A stretch of DNA of 64,000 nt, taken from the NCBI RefSeq assembly GCF_900104725.1, contig NZ_LT629758.1:8208001-8272000 (forward strand), written 5' to 3'. The position numbers and the translations under genes were made by a program. Origin of the DNA: Actinoplanes derwentensis (lineage in GTDB: Bacteria; Actinomycetota; Actinomycetes; Mycobacteriales; Micromonosporaceae). The notes beneath the pieces are model-generated. The model made no database searches and was not told where the DNA came from. It saw only the letters and a list, made by a program, of their open reading frames with translations. Below are positions 58,365 through 64,000 of this stretch, piece after piece (the first letter of the stretch is position 1; the number at the start of each line of letters is the position of its first letter).

Positions 58365-58390
58365 TTCGGTCGTTCGCGCTAGATATTCAG
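58365..58390 (-). promoter_or_regulatory. Flagellar-type promoter candidate before fliD (CTGA-N16-ACCGAA)
   Basis: On the minus strand CTGA (58390-58387), 16 bases, ACCGAA (58370-58365); one mismatch in each box. It lies between fliC and the fliC terminator hairpin, about 75 bases before fliD. Confidence 0.45.
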
Positions 58391-58416
58391 TTGCCGACGG
58401 TAGCCATCGGGTTGCG

Positions 58417-59649
58417 TCAGCGGAGCAGCGACAGCACGTTCTGCGAGGCCTGGTTGGCCTGCGACAGCATGGACGTACCGGCCTGGGTCAGGATCTGGTT
58501 GCGGGTGAACTGCACCATCTCCTGGGCCATGTCGGTGTCCCGGATACGCGACTCCGAAGCGGACAGGTTCTCGACCGACACGTTCAGGTTGTTGATCGTG
58601 TGCTCGAACCGGTTCTGGCTGGCACCGAGCTTGGCGCGGTCGTCGGACACCTGCTGGATCGCGGTGTCCAGGACCTCCATGGCCTCGGTCGCGCCGGATT
58701 TGCCGCCGGTCGTGGTGGCCAGCTTGGTCAAGTCGAGGCTGTTGAGGCCCAGCGTCGTCGAGTTGACGGCCCGGATGCCGACGGCCAGGGTCTCCCCCGA
58801 GTTGGCGCCGATCTGGAAGTTGCCCGCGACGGCCTTGGAGTTCGCCGTCGACGCGCCGCTGATGCCGAGGTCACTGGCGGTGAATTCGAAGCCGGTCGTG
58901 CCGGAGGCGCTGAACGTGAGGTCGCCGGTGGCCTTGTCGACCGATGCGGACACCTCGAGGGTGACGTCACCGTTGCCGGAGTCGCGCAGGGCGGCGGCGA
59001 TCGCGTCGTTGACCTTCGCTGCGGCGGCCTGCGGAGCGAGCGTGTCGCCCTTGGAGTCGGTCAGGGTGACGTCGGCGATGTTGATGCTGACGGCCTTGCC
59101 GCCGAGGCTGGTGATCGTCATACCGCTGGACGAGACCGGCGAGTTGCTGGTCGGGTAAGGCTCGTTCGGCGGGTTGGCGGGGGTACCGGCGATGGTCGTG
59201 CCGGTGCTGGACGCCGCCATGCCGAAGTTGCCGTCGAGCAGCTTCGACTTGCCGAACGCGGTGGTGTCACTGACCCGGTCGATCTCGGCGGCCAGCTGGG
59301 TGAACTCGGCGTTCGCGGCTTTCTTCGCGCTGTCGTCGAGGGAGGCGTTGTTGGCCTGGACCGCGAGGTCGCGCATGCGCTGGAGCATCGAGGTGGTCTC
59401 GTTGAGCGCGCCTTCAGCGGTCTGCACGACGCTGATCGCGTCCTGCGCGTTGCGAACGGCGACCTTCAGACCACCGGTCTGCGACCGCAGGCCCTCGGAG
59501 ATCGACAGGCCGGCCGCGTCGTCGGACGCCCGGTTGATGCGGAAACCGCTGGAGAGTTTCTCGAGCGACTTCGACATCTGCCCGTCCGTGACGGACAGGT
59601 TCCGGTAGGCGTTCTGCGCGGCGATGTTCTGGTTGATACGAAGACCCAT
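58417..59649 (-). CDS. fliC: Flagellin
   Basis: 410 residues. N-terminal MGLRINQNIAAQNAYRNLSVTD and SSGFRINRASDDAAGLSISEGLRSQ, C-terminal NRFEHTINNLNVSVENLSASESRIRDTDMAQEMVQFTRNQIL (key ENLSASESRIRDTDMAQEM) and LLR at the end. The central domain is short and Thr/Ser-rich, with STGTTIAGTPANPP. GGAGGAAACATCTAATG gives a strong ribosome site. Only one flagellin gene is present in the window. Confidence 0.96.
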   Translation of the reverse strand: MGLRINQNIAAQNAYRNLSVTDGQMSKSLEKLSSGFRINRASDDAAGLSISEGLRSQTGGLKVAVRNAQDAISVVQTAEGALNETTSMLQRMRDLAVQANNASLDDSAKKAANAEFTQLAAEIDRVSDTTAFGKSKLLDGNFGMAASSTGTTIAGTPANPPNEPYPTSNSPVSSSGMTITSLGGKAVSINIADVTLTDSKGDTLAPQAAAAKVNDAIAAALRDSGNGDVTLEVSASVDKATGDLTFSASGTTGFEFTASDLGISGASTANSKAVAGNFQIGANSGETLAVGIRAVNSTTLGLNSLDLTKLATTTGGKSGATEAMEVLDTAIQQVSDDRAKLGASQNRFEHTINNLNVSVENLSASESRIRDTDMAQEMVQFTRNQILTQAGTSMLSQANQASQNVLSLLR

Positions 59650-59655
59650 TAGATG

Positions 59656-59692
59656 TTTCCTCCTTGACTGGGGTCTTGACCGGCCCATCCGT
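59656..59692 (-). promoter_or_regulatory. CsrA-type sites in the fliC leader
   Basis: The predicted fliC leader (from about 59710) has an ACGGATG site at 59692-59686 and AAGGAGGAAA at 59665-59656, which includes the ribosome site. Two GGA sites, one over the ribosome site, are the layout of the Bacillus hag leader bound by CsrA. Confidence 0.6.
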
Positions 59693-59717
59693 GAGCCGTG
59701 GTCCTACTCCAGATCCC

Positions 59718-59744
59718 TTCGGCGGATCACCGAGAGGCCATGAG
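59718..59744 (-). promoter_or_regulatory. Flagellar-type promoter before fliC (CTCA-N17-GCCGAA)
   Basis: On the minus strand CTCA (59744-59741), 17 bases, GCCGAA (59723-59718): perfect boxes. It gives a leader of about 60 nt. Confidence 0.82.
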
Positions 59745-59805
59745 GATTTTCTGAGACTTTCTCGGTCTTTTACCGCAAACCGGCGAAGTGCCGACCGGAG
59801 AAACG

Positions 59806-59831
59806 CTCAGTGGCACGGCGGATGTGCCGAC
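59806..59831 (+). promoter_or_regulatory. Flagellar-type promoter before flgN (CTCA-N16-GCCGAC)
   Basis: CTCA at 59806-59809, 16 bases, GCCGAC at 59826-59831. It lies back to back with the fliC promoter and 62 bases before the flgN GTG. Confidence 0.78.
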
Positions 59832-59893
59832 CTGTCCGAATGAGCGGGTCTACCGAAGGGGTAAGGCCCGAAAAGCTGTACGACGGAGGACCG

Positions 59894-60379
59894 GTGAGCC
59901 TGATCGACCTGGCCAGTGTCCTCTGGCGCTCACGCGAGCTGCTGGAGATGCTGCTGTTCAAGCTTGAGGAGGAGCAGTTGCTCCTCGCGTCCAACCGGTC
60001 CCGCTGGCTCAGTCACGCCACCCGCGAGGTGGAGGTGGTCCTGGATCAGATCCGGCAGACCGAGGTGATCCGTGCCGCCTACTCACAGGAGGTGGCGCTG
60101 GAACTCGGGCTCTCGCCGGAGGCATCACTCGGCGAACTCGCCGACGCCGCACCAGACCCCTGGTCGGATCTCCTGCACCAACACCGCAAAGCGTTTCTGA
60201 TGTTGACGTCGGAGATCCGGGCCCTGGCCGACGTCAACCGGGAACTGCTCACCGCCGGCCAGCGCGCGGCTCGCGAAACCATGCTCGCGTTCGCGGAGAC
60301 TGTGGAAACGTACGGACCGCAGGGCCAGACCGTCAGCGGCGCCATCAGGCGCCCCACCCTGGTTGATGAGGCGATCTGA
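59894..60379 (+). CDS. flgN: FlgN-type export chaperone
   Basis: 161 residues, helical: LIDLASVLWRSRELLEMLLFKLEEEQLLLASNRSRWLSHATREVEVVL (key LLFKLEEEQLLL) and AETVETYGPQGQTV at the end. FlgN chaperones the hook-filament junction proteins FlgK and FlgL, which are encoded next. GTG at 59894 follows GGAGGA; the TGA overlaps the flgK ATG. Confidence 0.85.
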   Translation: MSLIDLASVLWRSRELLEMLLFKLEEEQLLLASNRSRWLSHATREVEVVLDQIRQTEVIRAAYSQEVALELGLSPEASLGELADAAPDPWSDLLHQHRKAFLMLTSEIRALADVNRELLTAGQRAARETMLAFAETVETYGPQGQTVSGAIRRPTLVDEAI

Positions 60380-61821
60380 TGGGCAGCACATTCGGCGGAC
60401 TCAATACGGCGCTCACTTCGCTCTACGCGCAGCGCCGGGGCCTGGACGTCACGGGCCAGAACATCGCGAACGCCAACACCGAGGGGTACACCCGGCAACG
60501 GGTGGTGATGCAGGCGCAGAACGCCAACAACAACCCCGGCATCTACGCCACCCAGGACGGGGTCGGCAACGGCGTCGCCGTCCAGTCGGTCGAGCGGATG
60601 AACAACTCGGCCCTCGATCAGCGCAGTTTCACTGAGCACGCGAACTCGGCCTACCACAACACGCGAGCCAGCGGGTACACCCTGATGGAGGACGTCTTCG
60701 GCGAACCCAGCGACACCGCCCTGCAGGCTCGGATGCAGGACATGTGGGAGGGCTGGAACTCGGTGTCGTCCAATTTCGACAAGGCGGCACCCAAGTCGGC
60801 GATGCTGGAGCAGGCGGTCACCGTCGCGACGTCGCTGAACGACGCGTCGATGTCGCTGGGCAACCAGTACAAGTCGACCCGCGCCGGGCTGGACACCTAC
60901 GTCGGCGAGGTGAACAAGGCAGCCGACTCGATCGCCAAGCTCAACAAGGAGATCGTGCTGGCCACCCAGGCCGGGCTCACCGCCAACGAACTTCAGGACC
61001 AGCGCAGTACGCAGATCCTCAAGCTCGCCGAGCTGGCCGGCGCCACCGCGACCGAACTGCCGAACGGTGCCACCAGCGTCTTCATCGGCAGCGCGCCGCT
61101 GGTGAGTGAGTTCAACGCCCGTGAGATCTGGGTCACTCCCGGTAGTGCGCAGCGGATGGAGGACCTGGCCACCACCGAGGTCAACGTCCAGTGGAAGGAC
61201 GTCGGCACCGCGGTCGGTCCCGGCGGCAGCATGGGCGCCAACATGGAGATGCTCGCTCGCGGCGGCACCCTGCAGAGCATGTCGAACCGGCTGGACAAGG
61301 TCGCCACCACTCTCGCGGCCGACGTCAACGCCGTCCACAGCGCCGGGTACAGCTCCACCGGGGTCACCGGGCTCGACTTCTTCGTGCAGGGTGACGACGA
61401 TCCGCTCTCCGCGGCGAACATCGTGGTCAACCGGGACCTGCTGTCCGATGTGAACAAGGTCGCGGTCTCCTCCGGCGATCCGACCGGGGTCGGCACCGCC
61501 ACCCGGATCCTGAACGGCAACGTCGCCGACACCCTCGCCGAACTGGCCGACTCGAAGAGCGGTGCCGACTCCGAGTACCAGTCGATGATCGGCGACCTCG
61601 GGGTGGCAGCGCAGTCCTCGATCCGCCGGCGGGACATCCAGAACTCGGTGACCGAGCAGGTCGACGCCGCCCGGAGCGCCGAGTCCGGGGTCAACCTGGA
61701 CGAGGAGATGACCAACCTGCTCACGTACCAGCGCGGGTATGAGGCTGCGTCCCGCGTGCTCACCACCATCGACTCGATGCTCGACCAGCTGATCAACCGG
61801 ACCGGCCTGGTCGGTAGGTAG
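60379..61821 (+). CDS. flgK: Hook-filament junction protein FlgK (HAP1)
   Basis: 480 residues: FGGLNTALTSLYAQRRGLDVTGQNIANANTEGYTRQRVV (key LDVTGQNIANANTEGYTRQ), large middle domain, and C-terminal D0 part ESGVNLDEEMTNLLTYQRGYEAASRVLTTIDSMLDQLIN. It joins the hook to the filament. flgL follows 11 bases downstream. Confidence 0.95.
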   Translation: MGSTFGGLNTALTSLYAQRRGLDVTGQNIANANTEGYTRQRVVMQAQNANNNPGIYATQDGVGNGVAVQSVERMNNSALDQRSFTEHANSAYHNTRASGYTLMEDVFGEPSDTALQARMQDMWEGWNSVSSNFDKAAPKSAMLEQAVTVATSLNDASMSLGNQYKSTRAGLDTYVGEVNKAADSIAKLNKEIVLATQAGLTANELQDQRSTQILKLAELAGATATELPNGATSVFIGSAPLVSEFNAREIWVTPGSAQRMEDLATTEVNVQWKDVGTAVGPGGSMGANMEMLARGGTLQSMSNRLDKVATTLAADVNAVHSAGYSSTGVTGLDFFVQGDDDPLSAANIVVNRDLLSDVNKVAVSSGDPTGVGTATRILNGNVADTLAELADSKSGADSEYQSMIGDLGVAAQSSIRRRDIQNSVTEQVDAARSAESGVNLDEEMTNLLTYQRGYEAASRVLTTIDSMLDQLINRTGLVGR

Positions 61822-61832
61822 GGGGAGAACCG

Positions 61833-62756
61833 ATGACCAGCCCGCGGGTGACCGAGAGCAGTGTCCGTACCCGGACCATGCAGGGTCTGCAACGCAGCCT
61901 GGGCAAGACGCAGGCCGCGCAGGACCAGATCTCCAGTGGCAAGCAACTGCACCGTCCGTCGGACTCGCCGACCGGAACGGTCTCCGCACTCCAGTTGCGG
62001 GGCGAGGTGCGCGCCAACAAGAAGTACTCGGCCAACGCCGACGACGCGATGGGCCGGCTCGGCACTGTTCAGGACACCCTGAAGAGCGTCTACGAGCAGG
62101 TGCAGCGAACCCGCACGCTGACCCTGGAGGCGGCGAGCGCCGGCGGGGGCAGTACCCCGCAGGCGAACATCGCCCGTGCCGAGGAGATCGACGAGATCAA
62201 GAGTCTCGTCGTCCAGTTCGCGAACGCGAAGTACCTGAACCGTCCGGTGTTCGGCGGGTCCACTCCGGACTCGGCCGCCTACGGGACGGGTGGCAGTTAC
62301 ACCGGCGAGGTCGACGGCGAGACGATGCGGACGATCGGCCCCAACGCGCGGGTCCGGGTCGACGTCCGTGGCCCGGAGGTGTTCGGCGCGGAGTTGCAGG
62401 CCGACGGGACGACGCCGAACGAGCAGCAGTTGTTCCGGGTTCTCGACTCGCTCTCCACGGCGATGCGGACCGGTGATGCGGACGGCATTCAGACCGGCCT
62501 GCAGAATCTTGATAAAGCCACTGAAACGCTGAATTCCACTCTTTCGGACGTAGGTGCCCGATATAATCGGGTTACACAGATGAAGCAGTCCGCAGAGGAT
62601 CGCTTGATGTCCGTGTCGTCGCAGCTGTCCGATATCGAGGATGTCGACCTGCCCAAGGCGATCATGGAATTGCAAATGCAGCAGACCTCGTATCAGGCCG
62701 CCCTGGCCGCCACGGCCAAGGTGATCCAGCCCTCGCTCATCGATTTCCTGAGGTGA
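61833..62756 (+). CDS. flgL: Hook-filament junction protein FlgL (HAP3)
   Basis: 307 residues of flagellin-like fold: MQGLQRSLGKTQAAQDQISSGKQLHRPSDSPTGTVSAL (key ISSGKQLHRPSDSPTGT) and IEDVDLPKAIMELQMQQTSYQAALAATAKVIQPSLIDFL at the C-terminus. A small AT-rich patch is seen near 62510-62580, where the coding sequence is unusually rich in ATT/AAT. Its stop overlaps a GTG before fliW. Confidence 0.94.
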   Translation: MTSPRVTESSVRTRTMQGLQRSLGKTQAAQDQISSGKQLHRPSDSPTGTVSALQLRGEVRANKKYSANADDAMGRLGTVQDTLKSVYEQVQRTRTLTLEAASAGGGSTPQANIARAEEIDEIKSLVVQFANAKYLNRPVFGGSTPDSAAYGTGGSYTGEVDGETMRTIGPNARVRVDVRGPEVFGAELQADGTTPNEQQLFRVLDSLSTAMRTGDADGIQTGLQNLDKATETLNSTLSDVGARYNRVTQMKQSAEDRLMSVSSQLSDIEDVDLPKAIMELQMQQTSYQAALAATAKVIQPSLIDFLR

Positions 62757-62758
62757 CC

Positions 62759-63196
62759 ATGACTACTCGCACCGCGTCCCGACCGATTGAGGCCACGATG
62801 ATCGACCCGTCGCTGGGGCTGCCGACCATTACGATGGCCGTCCCCATGCCGGGTTTCCCGTCCCATCGGGAGTTCGTATTGGTGCGCCTCAACGACGACG
62901 GTCTTCTCTACGCGTTGACGTCCGTGGAGGACCCGGAGCTCCGGTTCCTGGTGGCCCCGCCGGAGCCGTTCTTCCCGGATTACGCGCCGGAGATCGAGAA
63001 TCAGGTGTTCGCAGCCCTGAACAGCAAGGACCCGGACCGGTTGCTGCTGCTCACGGTGATCACCGCGAGCGAGCACGAGACGACCGCGAACCTGCTGGCC
63101 CCGATCGTCGTCGACCGCGACAGCATGCGGGCCATGCAGGTGGTCCTCACCGGCACGGACTATCCGGTCCGGGCGATCCTCAATCGGAACTTCTGA
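62759..63196 (+). CDS. fliW: Flagellar assembly factor FliW
   Basis: 145 residues of FliW: GLPTITMAVPMPGFPSHREFVLVRLNDDGLLYALTSVEDPELRFLV (key PGFPSHREFVL and SVEDPELRFLV) and LLLLTVITASEHETTANLLAPIVVD. FliW binds flagellin or CsrA and thereby tunes flagellin translation. ATG at 62759 is chosen since GAGG is 5 bases upstream; GTG 62753 overlaps the flgL stop. csrA follows after a gap with a hairpin and tandem repeats. Confidence 0.92.
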   Translation: MTTRTASRPIEATMIDPSLGLPTITMAVPMPGFPSHREFVLVRLNDDGLLYALTSVEDPELRFLVAPPEPFFPDYAPEIENQVFAALNSKDPDRLLLLTVITASEHETTANLLAPIVVDRDSMRAMQVVLTGTDYPVRAILNRNF

Positions 63197-63209
63197 TCCT
63201 CGCGTACTC

Positions 63210-63243
63210 AAGGCGCGGTCGCGTTCGCTCGCGACCGCGCCTT
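63210..63243. terminator. Strong hairpin between fliW and csrA
   Basis: AAGGCGCGGTCGCG and CGCGACCGCGCCTT form a perfect 14-bp stem with a 6-nt loop, 13 bases after the fliW stop. It would stop or weaken read-through into csrA. Confidence 0.85.
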
Positions 63244-63322
63244 CGCCATGTGGTCCGGTCCGCGAGCGTTTGTCATGTGGTCCGGTCCACGGGCCTTCGC
63301 TATGCGGTCCGGTCCACGGATG
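63242..63322. repeat. Three tandem 27-bp repeats before csrA
   Basis: Units at 63242-63268, 63269-63295 and 63296-63322 each share TTYGYYATGYGGTCCGGTCC. The last one ends in the csrA ribosome site. Each unit holds an ATG, and the frame across them is open into csrA, but csrA itself starts at 63336. Confidence 0.8.
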
Positions 63323-63335
63323 GAGGAGGGCACCG

Positions 63336-63581
63336 ATGCTTGTGCTGACCCGGCGGGCGGGGGAGAGCGTGATGATCGGCGACGACGTCGTCATCACGGT
63401 CCTGGAAGCTCGCGGTGACGTCATCCGGCTGGGCATCCAGGCCCCCCGGGAGGTGCAGGTGCATCGCGAGGAGGTCTACCGCGAACTGCAGGAGGCCAAC
63501 CGGTCGGCCGCCTCGCCGACCGCCGACGCCGTTCACGCGCTCACCCGGATGCTGGACCACCCCGAGAAGGACGCCGAGTAG
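63336..63581 (+). CDS. csrA: Carbon storage regulator CsrA
   Basis: 81 residues. The core MLVLTRRAGESVMIGDDVVITVLEARGDVIRLGIQAPREVQVHREEVYREL is fully conserved (key LTRRAGESVMIG, GIQAPREVQVHREEV), with a longer Ala-rich tail than enteric CsrA. It binds GGA motifs in mRNA, probably the fliC leader, and is antagonised by FliW. ATG at 63336 with GGAGGAGGG upstream; a longer frame through the repeats is rejected. Confidence 0.95.
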   Translation: MLVLTRRAGESVMIGDDVVITVLEARGDVIRLGIQAPREVQVHREEVYRELQEANRSAASPTADAVHALTRMLDHPEKDAE

Positions 63582-63593
63582 GACCGATCGGGA

Positions 63594-63625
63594 GAACGCC
63601 CGCCGCGTGGTCGCGGCGGGCGTTC
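63594..63625. terminator. Terminator after csrA
   Basis: GAACGCCCGCCGCG and CGCGGCGGGCGTTC form a perfect 14-bp stem with a TGGT loop, 12 bases after the csrA stop. It marks the end of the flagellar island. Confidence 0.9.
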
Positions 63626-63739
63626 ACTCGTTCCGGTACGCACCTGTCCTGCACCGGCGGCTGACCCCGGAGACAACGTGCGGCGGGCATCCTCGTGATC
63701 GAGCGGGAGAATCCCGCCTCATTCAGCCGGGGAGTCGAC

Positions 63740-64000
63740 GTGAGCGCAGAGCGCGAATCAGTCATCGGTGGCGGTGCGGTCGGTACGGCCTGCGCGCTCG
63801 ACCTTGCGGTGGACGCCCACGTGCACACCGGCTTCTCGGCGGGCCGGGACGCCGTCGGCGTGGTGGTGTCGGCCGCCGATCAGATCGGCCTCCGCGCGCT
63901 CACCTTCGCCGACCAGGCCGGCCCGGAGACCACCTGGCTCCCGGCGTACGCCGACGCGGTGCGCCGTGCCCGGCACCGCACCGAGATGACCCTGCGGGTG
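63740..64000 (+). CDS. PHP-domain protein, C-terminus off the right edge
   Basis: The first 87 residues of a PHP-domain metal-dependent hydrolase: LAVDAHVHTGFSAGRDAVGVVVSAADQIGLRALTFADQAGPETTW (key DAHVHTGFS with the HxH metal motif, and LTFADQAG). Such proteins are histidinol-phosphatase- or polymerase-like phosphoesterases; the rest is needed to choose. GTG start at 63740 with GGGGAG upstream. Confidence 0.8.
   Translation, partial: MSAERESVIGGGAVGTACALDLAVDAHVHTGFSAGRDAVGVVVSAADQIGLRALTFADQAGPETTWLPAYADAVRRARHRTEMTLRV

Noticed and set aside
63270..63581. A longer CsrA starting in the 27-bp repeats
   Set aside because: The repeats give CGPVHG units not found in CsrA, while ATG at 63336 has GGAGGAGGG upstream and begins the conserved MLVLTRR.
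1..64000. CRISPR arrays, tRNA or rRNA genes, insertion sequences, prophage
   Set aside because: None seen by reading. There is no array with regular spacers, no transposase or integrase frame and no cloverleaf; a tRNA scan would settle it.

Overview
The window is GC-rich (about 70%) actinobacterial DNA, with many GTG/TTG starts, start/stop overlaps and dense antisense shadow frames. The gene content (a large single-locus flagellar and chemotaxis cluster, an Rv0474/HbhA/DUF2516-like trio, a mycothiol-dependent isomerase-family protein) points to a motile, zoospore-forming member of the Micromonosporaceae, most likely Actinoplanes or a close relative. The genus is inferred from content; no alignment was run.

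Positions 1-24.3 kb are a mixed chromosomal region. In order it holds: a NUDIX hydrolase cut by the left edge, a Gfo/Idh/MocA oxidoreductase, a Pit phosphate transporter with its DUF47 partner, a degenerate PI-PLC-like protein, an ECF41 (SigJ-type) sigma factor, a DUF402 protein, a DinG-type helicase, a second NUDIX protein, an XRE regulator, a DsrE protein, a 34-residue membrane peptide coupled to nitrobindin, a class IV aminotransferase, a Fur-type regulator with YgfZ, a BKACE-family protein, an asparaginase, the regulator/HbhA-like/DUF2516/hydrolase operon, an EI24-type membrane protein, a macro-domain protein, a LacI regulator with a GH1 glucosidase, a DinB-type protein, MurB and a secreted CAP protein.

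Positions 24.7-63.6 kb form one flagellar and chemotaxis island. Rightward genes are a response regulator, cheA, cheW, an unknown gene, cheB, cheR, cheY, cheX, a second cheY, another unknown, flgD, flgE, flbD/swrD, motA, motB, fliL, fliM, fliN, fliO, fliP, fliR, flhB, flhA, a pseudo-FlhF and a small membrane protein. Leftward genes are, in transcription order, fliC; fliD, fliS and a FliT-position gene; flgB, flgC, fliE, fliF, fliG, fliH and fliI; and fliJ, a P60/transglycosylase gene and fliK. A last rightward block is flgN, flgK, flgL, fliW and csrA. The window ends in a partial PHP-domain gene.

The island is tied together by a repeated promoter signature, CTCA-N16/17-GCCGA(A/T/C), found by eye before cheA, flgD, flbD, fliM, flhA, fliC, flgB and flgN, with weaker copies before fliD and fliJ. 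This is FliA/WhiG-type spacing, so one flagellar sigma factor, not encoded here, probably fires the whole set. Strong hairpins separate the units. The fliC leader carries two CsrA-type GGA sites, and csrA-fliW lies nearby, as in the Bacillus hag circuit.

The most unusual points are: a 43-bp palindrome family (four copies) placed just after stop codons; an FlhF-like protein that has lost its GTP-binding loop; no fliQ in the fliP-fliR slot; a FliK whose N-terminal half has Arg at every fifth residue for 22 turns; a FliM without the N-terminal CheY-binding peptide; and two unrecognised genes inside the chemotaxis operon.
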